64,000 nucleotides of DNA from Legionella sp. PC1000 (GCF_014109805.1 NZ_CP059400.1:1644001-1708000), one strand, 5' to 3'. Positions 27,457 to 37,332 are shown, counted from the stretch's first letter. Translations and numbers: made by a program. The notes: a model not told the origin generated them from the letters alone.

Positions 27457-28548
27457 ATGTTTGTTACTCACTTCCAGAGGGCAATTACATATCTTAGAGA
27501 AGCCCAGGAAATCGCATTATTCACTACGCTGGCTGATGCAAGATTATCTGCGATATTTCGTACATCACCTTTATTTTACATCACATTGCCTTTTATAGGT
27601 CTTTTACTGACTGTAAATGCTTTAATAAATGGCTATCGTCTTGCAAAAGCCAACAATCGCAATTTTGATCGCTGGTTTCTTTTTGGTACTTCTGCAGTTT
27701 GTGCGCTTTTAGCAAGTATAGCACTCTATGGGGCAGCAATATCCATGGCTCTGGGTTATAGTTTTGCTGCAGCTCCTTGGTTTTTTACCAGCAGTTTAAT
27801 TGTGGCATGGGGGCATCAGCTCGTCATGTTTGGACTCAATTTATATAGAGCTTTAGAATCTCCTCCAAATAGTATTCATCGCATGCATTACATTCAAGCA
27901 GCATTGGGTAATTTGTTTGCTATGACACTTTTAACTTTTGCCTTAGGGGCGGTTGTTTTTACTCTGCTGTTCCCTATTGCTCCTGCTGTAGGTACTCTAT
28001 TTGCACTGACTGCGGTCCTATTTACTGGCCTTGACATATTATGGAGTGTGGTTCCTCATGCTTTAAAACGAACAGTCAAAGGATGGTTTCATTTGAGCAA
28101 ACCCGATGTGATTCAGGATGCAATTGCAAATCAGGAGGAAAACCTAAAAGTTAAAAATTTTAAAGAAGAGGAACCAAATCATCCGAAACATCATAGGATC
28201 TTTACATGTTGTGATTACAGTGCAGTAATTCGAACGATGGCTATAGATGCGATCAAACCGTATCTGCTAGGACTTATTCAGTGGAAATTGCAGATATTAA
28301 GACAAAAAGCCGATCTAGAAGATGAAAAAATTAAAGATAAAATTTCCTTATTAACAACACTATTAAACGTAATAGAAACTTCTCAAAAAATTTCTAAAAA
28401 GGATGTATTAGTAAAATATCCTTTAGCATTTCAAAGTTTTTGGTCTGAAAAAGGCGAGGTTGAGCAAATATTTGATGCGGTAATTGTTTCTAAGAATAGG
28501 AGTCAACCCTCAGAGATAGAGAATCTATCACCCGGAATAAGTGTGTAA
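27457..28548 (+). CDS. Multi-pass membrane protein of unknown function
   Basis: This 363-residue protein is not recognised. Residues about 35-210 are strongly hydrophobic, with four to six transmembrane helices (for example SPLFYITLPFIGLLLTVNAL and FALGAVVFTLLFPIAPAVG). Residues 215-363 form a charged, probably cytoplasmic tail with a helical Lys/Glu-rich segment. It sits in an accessory region next to a candidate effector and a repeat. A Dot/Icm substrate role is possible by context only; no clear C-terminal signal is visible. Confidence 0.8.
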   Translation: MFVTHFQRAITYLREAQEIALFTTLADARLSAIFRTSPLFYITLPFIGLLLTVNALINGYRLAKANNRNFDRWFLFGTSAVCALLASIALYGAAISMALGYSFAAAPWFFTSSLIVAWGHQLVMFGLNLYRALESPPNSIHRMHYIQAALGNLFAMTLLTFALGAVVFTLLFPIAPAVGTLFALTAVLFTGLDILWSVVPHALKRTVKGWFHLSKPDVIQDAIANQEENLKVKNFKEEEPNHPKHHRIFTCCDYSAVIRTMAIDAIKPYLLGLIQWKLQILRQKADLEDEKIKDKISLLTTLLNVIETSQKISKKDVLVKYPLAFQSFWSEKGEVEQIFDAVIVSKNRSQPSEIENLSPGISV

Positions 28549-28713
28549 AAACATATCAAATATATATAAAATAATATATAATGTTACAATTATTATCTTT
28601 TTGAATAAGAAATTTGTTGGTTGACTTTTCAAATTTCGCTTTGTCTTACTTGCTATGGTCTATATTAATAGTATGTTCTATCAAATGATCGAGCAGTAAA
28701 GGGAGTGCTTTAT

Positions 28714-30681
28714 ATGCCTTTTAATTATCGATCGATTACAGCAAATTGTGGCAATGACACCCTTGGTGAAGATGCCTCTCGCACAATTATTCAGTTGCTT
28801 CAAGAAGACGATGCAGCGTTCTTCGTCATTAATTGCCAAGAAGTTCATTTTGGAAAAACTCAGGAGCAGTTACAAAAATTACTTCCGGATGGCTATGAGG
28901 TAAAATGCCTGAGTCAGATGGCAACCCATACTAAATTGGATACGCAAATCCTTCCTACGACAGGAATGGCAACCTTTGTTATTCATAAGACGGGTTTGCA
29001 GGTAAGCGTCGAAGGTGAGCCAGTAGAAGCACGGCGAAGTAGCAGGAGGCTAAGTGGTGCAGCATATAATAAAGGAGGTTTGGTCACTCATTTTACTGTA
29101 ACACGAAGCGAAGACATTGAAGAAGGTATTAGTGAAGAACGTATTAAAGTACAAACAGTTACTGGGCATTTGGATGCAGGTGATGTAGTAAAGCGAAATA
29201 AAGATTGGCAGAAGCTTTATAGAGGAACTGTAAAAGAGGTGATGAGCTGGGATGAGCTTGTTGATGCGTGTCCTGATTTATTGCTTTCGGGATATGATGC
29301 AAATACCCGAAACAAATTTGATAAGAAGCATAAGACTGAGACCAAGATTTGGGATAATCCTAATGAGCATCCTGAACTCCATGCACTGCATCTTGTTTCC
29401 ATGGCAGCAGCCAAGTACAGCAAAGATGAAACCTATACTCATACAAAAATAGACCAAGAAACAGGTGAAGAATTAGTCGCCGATCCAAAACGTGAAGGTG
29501 ATGCAGCGCGCGGTACACTGGATTTTGTGACAATTTATGATGGCAATATAGCTCAAAATGTATCCCGGGAAAAAATCGATAAGGGACTGACAGTAGTGCA
29601 AGTTGGACTAGAGCCTGATTCTGAGCGGGACCATCATGTGATTATCAGTCCTCCTCAAACATCTCTACCGCTTGACAAGTTTGACCGTGTTAAAAATCTA
29701 ATGGTTGCCCGTTTAGTTGGTGTTGCTCCAGATATAGCTGCTAAAATTTTAGCAATAACCGAGGGTGATAATGAGGATGATAAAGCATGGGCTAGGATGC
29801 AATTAGTCGATTATTATAACCAGTATTTAGGTCCTGATGGGTTCTTAGATAAGGCGCTCGGTTTACATATACAAAAACTAGAATGTGTTCAACGGCTAAT
29901 GGATGACCCGCAAAATCAATATTTAGAAAAAGTACTTAAAAAAATTTTTTTTGACGAACATGAATGGTGTGCAGGTGAGCAAGGGCAATTAAAAGCAAAA
30001 CAAGAGTTAATGCAGACATTCCTGGATTCATTGGCTGAGTGTAAACATGCAGCAGGAGTCGAAGCGCGTATAACGTGTTATCTTGATCTGAAAGAGAAGA
30101 TTGCCAGGAATGAAAAAGTAAATGCAGTTGATGCGTTTAAGGACTCAGCAGTTAAAGTCTATCAAAATCATTATGAAATCTTTGAAACATTTGCTAAAAA
30201 AACGGATGAGGACTCTAAGCTTCGAAAGGCAATGAATAACATATTAAAGCTACTTGATGCGATTGCCGATCATAATGATGAGGCTGCATTGAAAAATCTG
30301 GATCCGAAGAAATTGGATGCGCTTACACATATAGTTGCTCAGTGTCATAACAGTTTTATGCTGTTGCAAGCAGGTGAAACACACGAAATGGAAAAAATTA
30401 ATGCGGAATTAATTAGCCTATCCGATGAGGCAATGGGAAGTTCCTCTTCAGTATGGCGCGCTTTGGCCGATGCTGTGAAGTTCTTTGTGTCTTTAATTTC
30501 TAAGATCTCCCCCAACTCAACGTTGACTGAGCAAGTAGGAATTGTTCAGGATAAAAAATTATCCGATTCTATAATAAAATATAATTCTGCTCTTTATAAA
30601 TCTGCTCTTAAAGAAATAATTCCTCAAGAAGAGGAAGAAAGTGAGCATCTACTTGGTAATAACATTACTGGGAGTGGTTGA
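28714..30681 (+). CDS. EEP-fold (endonuclease/exonuclease/phosphatase-like) protein, candidate effector
   Basis: This 655-residue protein, which I infer belongs to the EEP superfamily, has its motifs in order: NCQE (residues 40-43, metal-binding Glu), GHLDA (151-155), SGYDANTR (192-199, the D-x-N motif), GTLDFV (267-272) and RDHH (305-308, the catalytic SDH-like site). EEP enzymes cleave phosphodiesters or phosphates in nucleic acids, lipids or inositides. The C-terminal half (320-655) is helical and unrecognised, and the last 25 residues carry an acidic QEEEESE block like Dot/Icm E-block signals. No Sec signal is present. I chose the ATG at 28714 with AAAGGGAG 8 nt upstream over a GTG at 28705. 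Substrate unknown. Confidence 0.78.
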   Translation: MPFNYRSITANCGNDTLGEDASRTIIQLLQEDDAAFFVINCQEVHFGKTQEQLQKLLPDGYEVKCLSQMATHTKLDTQILPTTGMATFVIHKTGLQVSVEGEPVEARRSSRRLSGAAYNKGGLVTHFTVTRSEDIEEGISEERIKVQTVTGHLDAGDVVKRNKDWQKLYRGTVKEVMSWDELVDACPDLLLSGYDANTRNKFDKKHKTETKIWDNPNEHPELHALHLVSMAAAKYSKDETYTHTKIDQETGEELVADPKREGDAARGTLDFVTIYDGNIAQNVSREKIDKGLTVVQVGLEPDSERDHHVIISPPQTSLPLDKFDRVKNLMVARLVGVAPDIAAKILAITEGDNEDDKAWARMQLVDYYNQYLGPDGFLDKALGLHIQKLECVQRLMDDPQNQYLEKVLKKIFFDEHEWCAGEQGQLKAKQELMQTFLDSLAECKHAAGVEARITCYLDLKEKIARNEKVNAVDAFKDSAVKVYQNHYEIFETFAKKTDEDSKLRKAMNNILKLLDAIADHNDEAALKNLDPKKLDALTHIVAQCHNSFMLLQAGETHEMEKINAELISLSDEAMGSSSSVWRALADAVKFFVSLISKISPNSTLTEQVGIVQDKKLSDSIIKYNSALYKSALKEIIPQEEEESEHLLGNNITGSG

Positions 30682-30874
30682 GGGAAATGCAATCAGATTT
30701 GGCAAGATATCAAAAAATCATATGGGAAAATAATGCAAGAATCTGAGAGTAAAGGCCTATTTACCCTTGCCCATGATAAAATTCGACACATAAATAATTA
30801 TTTGCATTGAGCACCAAGAGTTCGGTGTTTAATGGAATTACCCCATATACTATTTCAATTTTAATAAAGATTAA

Positions 30875-31486
30875 ATGATGAAAAAATCGAATAAAAATAA
30901 AGTTTATGAAGCTTATGATGAACTCATTGATTGGTTTGATGCGCATCGCAATAAAGAACTGCTTATGGAACAATTTTATTTGCAGCAAATAAAAAAACAT
31001 TTTCCCCATGGTGGGAGTGTTTTGGATATTGGTTGTGGTACTGGAGAACCTATTGCAAAATTTCTTATTGAAGCAGGTTATGAGTTAACCGGTGTTGATG
31101 CCAGCAAAAAAATGATAGAGCGTTGTAAACACAATGTTCCAAATGCTCAATGGATTTTGGAAGATATGCGAACGATGAAATTTACTGTTCAGTTCGATAT
31201 TGTTATAGCATGGCATAGTTTTTTTCATTTACCACAAGCGGATCAAAGAAGTACATTGAATTTATTTTCTTCCTTGGTTAAACCAAAGGGGTTATTACTT
31301 TTTACTTCGGGACCCGAGGCAGGGGAAGTTTGGGGTGAAAATGGCGGATATGATTTATATCATGCTTCATTGGATACTAAAGAATATGAAACTATTTTAA
31401 ATAAGAATAACTTGCAGGTGTTGGTGCATAAGGTTAACGATCCAAATTGCGGGGGAGCAACCGTTTGGCTTGCTCAAAAAAAATAA
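30875..31486 (+). CDS. Class I SAM-dependent methyltransferase
   Basis: This 203-residue Rossmann-fold methyltransferase has motif I VLDIGCGTGEP (about 50-60) and the acidic motif II (GVDASKKM). It resembles generic Methyltransf_25/11 proteins acting on small molecules. Substrate unknown. A monocistronic gene in the accessory stretch, with a palindromic repeat 12 bp downstream. The 193-bp upstream gap (30682-30874) holds no other gene that I can see. Confidence 0.85.
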   Translation: MMKKSNKNKVYEAYDELIDWFDAHRNKELLMEQFYLQQIKKHFPHGGSVLDIGCGTGEPIAKFLIEAGYELTGVDASKKMIERCKHNVPNAQWILEDMRTMKFTVQFDIVIAWHSFFHLPQADQRSTLNLFSSLVKPKGLLLFTSGPEAGEVWGENGGYDLYHASLDTKEYETILNKNNLQVLVHKVNDPNCGGATVWLAQKK

Positions 31487-31498
31487 ATTTAGATGTTG

Positions 31499-31564
31499 CC
31501 TGGGGTGCAGCGCAGCGGAACCCGGGTTATGATGTCTGCTATCCTGGGTTCCGCTTCACCCAGG
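31499..31564. repeat. Family 1 repeat, outer module
   Basis: This 66-bp palindrome (CCTGGGGTGCAGCGCAGCGG, then CCTGGGTTCCGCTTCACCCAGG) lies between the methyltransferase and the TPR gene, which converge. It has no core arm. It may also act as a bidirectional terminator. Confidence 0.65.
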
Positions 31565-31579
31565 ATACAAAACATTGAA

Positions 31580-32711
31580 TTAATTTAATCGCCAGTTCTC
31601 TGCCTTCTGAGAGGGAAAAAAGGAATAGCTATCTGGTTTAAGGCCAAAGAAGACTTGGTTTGTTGCTGTAAGCAGTTCTTGCGATTGTGCCAGCTTTAAC
31701 TTCTCAGCTTCCTCATTGATGCTTGAATCTTGAGGGGCTAATTTCCTTGCCTCACTGAGGGACTGTCCTGCCTGGTCCCAATTTTTTTCAAGCCGATAAC
31801 AACAGGCTATGTTTAACCATGCATCCGCTTGATCTTGTGCGTCACTCGTTCGTTCAAGAATTGTAGTAAACTTTTTTCTTGCTTCCTGGTACATTCCTTG
31901 TTTGAATGCACACATGCCTATTTGATTGAGTGCTGGAATATGATTTTGATCCCCCTCGAGAACTAAGACATATAATTCCTGCGCTTTGTTATACTCTTCA
32001 TTTTGGTACAGATGATGTCCAAATTGGGCATAACACTCAGTAAGATTTTCTGTAATTATATTTTATCAACATCAGATCATCTTTCTTACAATGTGCTAAT
32101 GCTTCACGATAATAGTGAATGGAACACATAAAGTTCACGCTTATGTCCTCCTGAATCCTTTTGTCTTTAGATAATTTTTTAAGTAGATCGATATACTGCT
32201 CATGCCAGCTCGCAGCCGTATGTAATAACATAGGATTATCAGCACATAGTTCTAAAGCTGAAGAGAGCGCAATATGAGCATTTTTCAGTAAAGTAAAACA
32301 ATTTTCTAAATGGGACTCGAGATAATCTTGAGCCAGTCTCATATAACTTAAGCCCAAATTGTGTCGTGCTGAAACACAACTAAGGTCATTTTCTATTGCA
32401 GCAAAGTAATATGTGACGGCTTCTTCATTTTTATTGTTAGCAGCATAGCATTGCCCTAGAAGGTCAAAGGCATGAGATCTATTTTCCTGCGTTGTTACAT
32501 TCCTCGTTATTTCAATAAACTGATTTAGATAAAAAATTGCTTCCTCTTTTTCATCAGATAGAAAGCAGGTCTTCCCTAAGAAAAAATAGGTTTCTGGGAC
32601 TTCAGGATTTTTGCTAATTGCTTGGAGAAACAGTGTTTTAGCTTGTACATATTCACTTTTTTTAAACGCCTCTACAGCTTGTAAGTGGAACGAATTAAAC
32701 ATATTTGCCAT
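31580..32711 (-). pseudogene. TPR-repeat protein gene interrupted by a frameshift
   Basis: Starting at 32711 a TPR protein of 224 residues (YFFLGKTCFLSDEKEEAIFY, AFDLLGQCYAANNKNEEAV and so on) stops at 32037. From about 32063 the next frame is open without a start codon, reading ENLTECYAQFGHHLYQNEEY, then into a further TPR segment (GMCAFKQGMYQEARKKF) that ends at 31580. Dropping one base around 32045-32055 joins the frames smoothly, giving about 375 residues. I therefore call one gene broken by a single-base frameshift, or a sequencing error. A separate 111-residue ORF from 31915 is the alternative. Function unknown; TPRs mediate protein contacts. Confidence 0.7.
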
Positions 32712-32823
32712 CCTATAGAGTAGTTAAATGTTTTTTTACGTCCTGTATGTCAAACCAACCTAGAATTTAGAATATAATAAGCAGGGGGATTTTAATAGTC
32801 ATAGACACTAATGGAGTCGCTTT

Positions 32824-33426
32824 ATGGCAACAATACTTGGCATTAGTGGTGTATCGGGTGCTGGGAAGTCAACGCTTGCTGCAACTCTTGCAAAGGAATT
32901 AGGTGCTGTACTCATTAGCTGGGATGAGTTTGATGAGATATCAATCGCTCCAGAAGACTACGTGGATTGGTATCAACGCGGACATGATTATCGCGAGTGG
33001 AATTACGGCGAGCTTGCTAAGATACTGCAGCTACTTAAGCTCGGACATTCAACATTACATCCGATAACACAGGAGGCCTTAAAACCAACTGAGTTCATTA
33101 TTTTTGATGCCCCCCTTGGACGTTTACATCAACAGACAGGACAATATATTGATTTATGCATGCATATTGAAGTTCCTTTAGACATTTCCTTATGTAGAAG
33201 GATATTGCGTGATTTTAAAGAGGAAACAAGAGAAAAAAAGGAGCTTTTGGATGAGTTGATGTTTTACTTAGATGAAGCGAGACCTTTATTCTTTGATGAG
33301 CAGCTGAAGAAAAATGCGGATTTAATTCTTAATGGTGAGTATGCAACCGACCTTCAAGTACAATTAATCCTTCAATTTTTAAATCAAGGAAACAGGGAAT
33401 GCAAACAAATCCTATTATTGAGCTAA
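32824..33426 (+). CDS. P-loop NTPase, uridine kinase-like
   Basis: This 200-residue P-loop protein has Walker A GVSGAGKST (9-17), a following WDEFDEI motif and a conserved FIIFDAPLGR Walker B-like strand, the pattern of nucleoside/uridine-kinase-like small kinases. A lid-like basic segment (CRRILRDFKEETREKK) is present. It overlaps pdxH by 28 nt, so the two are co-expressed, and a role near cofactor or nucleoside phosphorylation is conceivable but unproven. Confidence 0.82.
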   Translation: MATILGISGVSGAGKSTLAATLAKELGAVLISWDEFDEISIAPEDYVDWYQRGHDYREWNYGELAKILQLLKLGHSTLHPITQEALKPTEFIIFDAPLGRLHQQTGQYIDLCMHIEVPLDISLCRRILRDFKEETREKKELLDELMFYLDEARPLFFDEQLKKNADLILNGEYATDLQVQLILQFLNQGNRECKQILLLS

Positions 33427-33983
33427 GTCTTTGGTTAGCAAGTGAGCGAGAGACTGGAGCACCTAACCCGAATCACGCAGTTTTATCATCTACTTCATTG
33501 GATGGAGCGCCACATAGCCGTGTTGTCGCTATTCGTGATATTTCAGATGAGGGGATTTTATTTTTTACTCAAAAAAGTACTCGCAAAGTAAGCGAGTTAA
33601 AAAACAATCCTCAGGTAAGTCTCGTGTTTTGGCTAGAACTGTTACAACGAGAAGTGATTATTGAAGGTAAGGCTTTATTGCTAAAGCATGCTGAGAATCA
33701 ATATTATTGGAGCAGCTATCCTCAATGGGCGCAAATTCGTTTTTTAAGTTATGCTCCCACGTCAATGCAGATTATTGAGAGTAAAGAAATTCTTGAGGAT
33801 AAGCGGCAAAAGATTGAGGATTCATTTCTAAATAAACTAATCCCTGTAAGCCCGGAGTATTGTGGTTTCCGTATCCAACCTGAACGCATGGTATTCTATG
33901 CATACCGACAAGATGAACTGTCCGATGTTTGGGAATATGTCTTTAAGAATAATGAATGGCATTTGCAACGGTTATCGCCCTAA
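33399..33983 (+). CDS. pdxH: Pyridoxamine 5'-phosphate oxidase family protein
   Basis: This 194-residue PNPOx-fold flavoprotein has PHSRVVAIRDISDEGILFFT (FMN-binding strand), WSSYPQWAQIRFLSYA-type middle segments and a C-terminal WHLQRLSP ending typical of PdxH. PdxH oxidises PNP/PMP to pyridoxal 5'-phosphate. It is about 20 residues shorter at the N-terminus than E. coli PdxH. AAGGA precedes the ATG. It could be a PdxH-like paralogue rather than the main enzyme. Confidence 0.85.
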   Translation: MQTNPIIELSLWLASERETGAPNPNHAVLSSTSLDGAPHSRVVAIRDISDEGILFFTQKSTRKVSELKNNPQVSLVFWLELLQREVIIEGKALLLKHAENQYYWSSYPQWAQIRFLSYAPTSMQIIESKEILEDKRQKIEDSFLNKLIPVSPEYCGFRIQPERMVFYAYRQDELSDVWEYVFKNNEWHLQRLSP

Positions 33984-34208
33984 AGGATAACCGCATTAAA
34001 AAAATTACCGTAATAGAGTTTTTTTAATCATACTCAATCATAATCCACCCTCGATAAAGTAATGAATGAGAAAGCGCTGAGCTGTTCTTGATCTATTAAT
34101 TCTTAATAAAGGGTGCTTATGTCTAGATTAACGCAAATACATAAAAAAATATTTACTAATTTTCATGCTTATTTAGCTAATAAAAAACAAAGTCTCATTA
34201 AGTTTGGT

Positions 34209-34248
34209 AAAACGGAGCAGCATAAATTCACTCGGAGCGCTCCGTTTT
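34209..34248. terminator. Bidirectional terminator between pdxH and ETF-QO genes
   Basis: A 10-bp stem AAAACGGAGC / GCTCCGTTTT with a 20-nt loop has T-tracts on both strands. It lies between the convergent pdxH (end 33983) and etfD (end 34276) genes. Confidence 0.7.
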
Positions 34249-34275
34249 GTTCATGAGTTTTGTACTTTCACCGGT

Positions 34276-35904
34276 TTACATTCCAGAATAATTTGGTCCA
34301 CCGCCTCCTTCTGGAGCATGCCACACTATATTTTGTCGGGGATCTTTGATGTCGCAGGTTTTACAATGAATGCAGTTCTGGGCATTAATTTGCAATCTAG
34401 GGCCTTTTTCTTCTTCAATTATTTCATACACGCCTGCAGGACAATATCGACCTTCTGGGAATGCATAAGTTTTTAAATTGATATCTATTGCCAGATCAGG
34501 TTTTTTCAATACGAGATGGCAGGGTTGATTTTCCTCATGATAGGTATTCGATAAAAAAACAGATGAAAGTCTATCAAAAGTAAGAACTCCATCGGGTTTA
34601 GGATAATTGATTTGCTTTGCTTTATTTGCCGGAATTAAAGTATCGTGATCTGCATGATTCGTTAAGGTCCATGGGGAGTGTCCACGTGTAATGTATGTTT
34701 CAAAAGCTGCATTGATTAAGCCTGGAATTAAGCCGTATTTAAATCCGGGTCTTATATTGCGTACGGCATAAAGTTCTTTATCCAGCCAGGAATTTTTGAT
34801 TTTCTCTGGATAGCCCATTAATTCAAATGGGGCAGGGTTTTCTTGTTGCAGTGCTTCAAAGCAAGCTTCTGCTGCAAGCATGCCTGACTGCATTGCCATA
34901 TGTATTCCTTTAATTTTAGGGACATTAAGAAAACCTGCAGCATCACCAATCAATGCACCGCCTGGAAAAGTGAGTTTTGGTAAGGATTGCCATCCCCCTT
35001 CATTAAGGGCCCGTGCGCCATAACCGATTCGTTCGCCGCCAGTTAAAACAGGTTGAACTAGTGGGTGTGTTTTAAAGCGCTGGAACTCCGCAAAAGGATT
35101 TAACCAGGGATTTTTATAATCCAGACCGACTACAAAACCAATAGCGACGCGTTGTTTTGATAGATGATATATAAATGAACCACCGTAAGTTATGTGATCC
35201 ATTGGCCAGCCTACAGTATGAATGACGAGTCCGGGTTTATGTTGTTCTGCCTTGACTTGCCATATTTCCTTTATTCCTAGTCCATAAGTTTGTGGATTTG
35301 CTTTATCCCTTAAGTGGTAACGTGCCATTACACTTTGGCTAAGTTGTCCGCGACATCCTTCTGCAAATAAAGTCTGTTTGGCAAGAAGATGCATACCAGG
35401 TTGGTAATTATTTGTTTTCTCTTTATTTTTGTCGAGGCCCACATTCCCAGTTGCAACACCAATTACCTGATTGTGATCGTCATAAAGTGTGTGAGCTGCG
35501 GCAAAGCCAGGATAGATTTCACACCCCAGGGACTCCGCCTGTTGTGCAAGAAACATACAAAGCTCACCTAGACTGATAATATAATTTCCTTCGTTATGCA
35601 TGGGCTTGGGGGTGGGGAGTTTATAGGAGTTTTTTGAGGTTAGAAAATAGAAACGATCTTCGCTTACTGCGGTATCGAGAGGCGCCTCTTGCCAGGTATT
35701 AGGAAGTAATTCTTTAAGGCTTCTAGGTTCTAGAACCGCTCCAGAGAGAATATGAGCTCCAACTTGGGCTCCTTTCTCTAAAATACAAACGGATAATTCT
35801 TTTTCTGCAGCTATGGCAAGCTGTTTCAATTTAATCGCGGCAGATAACCCCGCCGGCCCTGCACCGACGATGATTACATCAAATTCCATGGTTTCGTGTT
35901 CCAC
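34276..35904 (-). CDS. etfD: Electron transfer flavoprotein-ubiquinone oxidoreductase
   Basis: This 542-residue ETF-QO is the membrane-associated FAD/4Fe-4S enzyme that passes electrons from ETF (fatty-acid and amino-acid oxidation) to ubiquinone. The N-terminal FAD motif DVIIVGAGPAGLSAA is at about residues 9-23. The C-terminal ferredoxin-like cluster ligands include CIHCKTC and the downstream HAPEGGGGPNY ending. Length matches bacterial and mitochondrial mature proteins. The partner etfAB genes are not in the window. Confidence 0.97.
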   Translation of the reverse strand: MEHETMEFDVIIVGAGPAGLSAAIKLKQLAIAAEKELSVCILEKGAQVGAHILSGAVLEPRSLKELLPNTWQEAPLDTAVSEDRFYFLTSKNSYKLPTPKPMHNEGNYIISLGELCMFLAQQAESLGCEIYPGFAAAHTLYDDHNQVIGVATGNVGLDKNKEKTNNYQPGMHLLAKQTLFAEGCRGQLSQSVMARYHLRDKANPQTYGLGIKEIWQVKAEQHKPGLVIHTVGWPMDHITYGGSFIYHLSKQRVAIGFVVGLDYKNPWLNPFAEFQRFKTHPLVQPVLTGGERIGYGARALNEGGWQSLPKLTFPGGALIGDAAGFLNVPKIKGIHMAMQSGMLAAEACFEALQQENPAPFELMGYPEKIKNSWLDKELYAVRNIRPGFKYGLIPGLINAAFETYITRGHSPWTLTNHADHDTLIPANKAKQINYPKPDGVLTFDRLSSVFLSNTYHEENQPCHLVLKKPDLAIDINLKTYAFPEGRYCPAGVYEIIEEEKGPRLQINAQNCIHCKTCDIKDPRQNIVWHAPEGGGGPNYSGM

Positions 35905-36071
35905 ACGCGCTCCTAACTGTGATGATAAAAAGATGAAATAATCGCTTTTCTATGCTTTAAGATCAAGATTTATATTGAAAATTAATATGCTTTTTAGACC
36001 GCATGTAGCATACTGAATCTGCAACAATCTAGGCTTTATTATGCTTCATTCAGGCTATATAAATCTAATAA

Positions 36072-36575
36072 TTAAATTGAATATTGATAATCATTTTCAC
36101 AACATTCCGTTGTTGCAGAAATTACTGTGGCGGCTGAGCGAGTAAATAGCGAAACAATGCTGTGTGGAAAACTAAGAACTGTTAGCAATGCTCCTGCAAC
36201 AGTTCCAAGAAGGGTTAAACCTATTAGCGCAAGGCTGTTGGCGACTCCTTCCAATGCTGTATTTCGATATTCAGCACTCATCATTATAATTGACAAAAGT
36301 CCAAGTAATGTGAATCCAACAAAGTAACACGCACCAATAAGTGCAGTAAATCCCATAAATGCTGTTCCAGTTGCAGATGCAGTAGGATACCAAATCGGCG
36401 CCAATAATCCGCCTGCAAATTCCTGGCCATCTTGATACGGAGTGAAAAAACCGGGACGATCTCGATATGTGCTTACTGCTCGTTCAATAATTCCTGAAAG
36501 ATAATTCTCATCTTGTGCTTCATCGTTTAAATCTAATATTTCACTTATTTCATTCCAGCCAATTAAGTTTAACAT
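36072..36575 (-). CDS. Hypothetical membrane protein
   Basis: This 167-residue protein has two or three hydrophobic helices in its central and C-terminal part (FMGFTALIGACYFVGFTLLG and LALIGLTLLGTVAGALLTVL). A soluble N-terminal 60 residues and a short CCENDYQYSI tail flank them. No family recognised. It is isolated by gaps of 167 and 205 bp from its neighbours. Small membrane proteins of this type are frequent in Legionella accessory DNA. Confidence 0.72.
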   Translation of the reverse strand: MLNLIGWNEISEILDLNDEAQDENYLSGIIERAVSTYRDRPGFFTPYQDGQEFAGGLLAPIWYPTASATGTAFMGFTALIGACYFVGFTLLGLLSIIMMSAEYRNTALEGVANSLALIGLTLLGTVAGALLTVLSFPHSIVSLFTRSAATVISATTECCENDYQYSI

Positions 36576-36780
36576 AAAATCCTCTTAATGATTCAGCTTG
36601 GTGCAGGGTATCTAATTTAATAAATAGAGTCAAACAGTTAACTTTATTCTCAAATCAATTTCCAATTATGATTTTTTACCGAATATCTTTGAATTCCTTG
36701 AATAAGAGCACGATAAAAGAAGTAACAGAATTTAACAAAATAAGCTAAACTGATTGTAGATATCCAAAAGGAGTTTGTTA

Positions 36781-37155
36781 ATGAAAACAGTATTTGGTTT
36801 CTTACTTCTTAATTTTTCCATGATGTGCTATGCAGATGCTAATTTAACCATGAATGTTAATGTGGATAAGCCAAGTTTTGTCGTTACTTTACCTGCAAAT
36901 CCCACTACAGGATTTCAATGGTCGGTTGTGCGCTTTGATAAAAATTTATTAACGCTTCGAAGTAGTACTTATGAAAGACCGAAGACTGAGCTTATCGGTG
37001 CCGGTGGGCAAATGCATTTCACCTTTGGCTTACAGAAAAGTAAAAGCTATCCAGAAAATACGATAATCGTATTTAAATACGCCCGTTCCTGGGAACCTGA
37101 TACTGCGACTCTGAAAAATATTAAAGTGAATTTCGTAAAAGCGGATAACAATTAA
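36781..37155 (+). CDS. Chagasin-like cysteine protease inhibitor (I42 family), secreted
   Basis: This 124-residue protein has a Sec signal peptide (MKTVFGFLLLNFSMMCYADA) followed by an inhibitor I42 (chagasin) domain. The three loops that enter the protease cleft are visible: NPTTGFQW, IGAGGQMHF and YARSWEP. Such inhibitors block papain-type proteases. In a pathogen this could protect against its own or host cathepsins, which is inference. AAAGGAG lies before the ATG at 36781; a TTG at 36775 is also in frame. Confidence 0.88.
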   Translation: MKTVFGFLLLNFSMMCYADANLTMNVNVDKPSFVVTLPANPTTGFQWSVVRFDKNLLTLRSSTYERPKTELIGAGGQMHFTFGLQKSKSYPENTIIVFKYARSWEPDTATLKNIKVNFVKADNN

Positions 37156-37332
37156 AATTAGTGCCTGAGTGCTCAACCGGGGGAACGGCCGTATTTGGCA
37201 TCTTGCGAGAAAATTCTCCTAATCAATGCTTACATACTGATTTATGCTGCGCTTGCTTAGAAAAATTTTGCTCACAACCAGTGCTCAAATCCAACCGATC
37301 AAATAAGCATTCCTGTGGGGACTATACATTCA

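Noticed and set aside
34119..34256. A 45-codon ORF after pdxH with AAAGGG upstream
   Set aside because: Its 3' half is the bidirectional terminator stem and the product has no recognisable features. Coding is not convincing.
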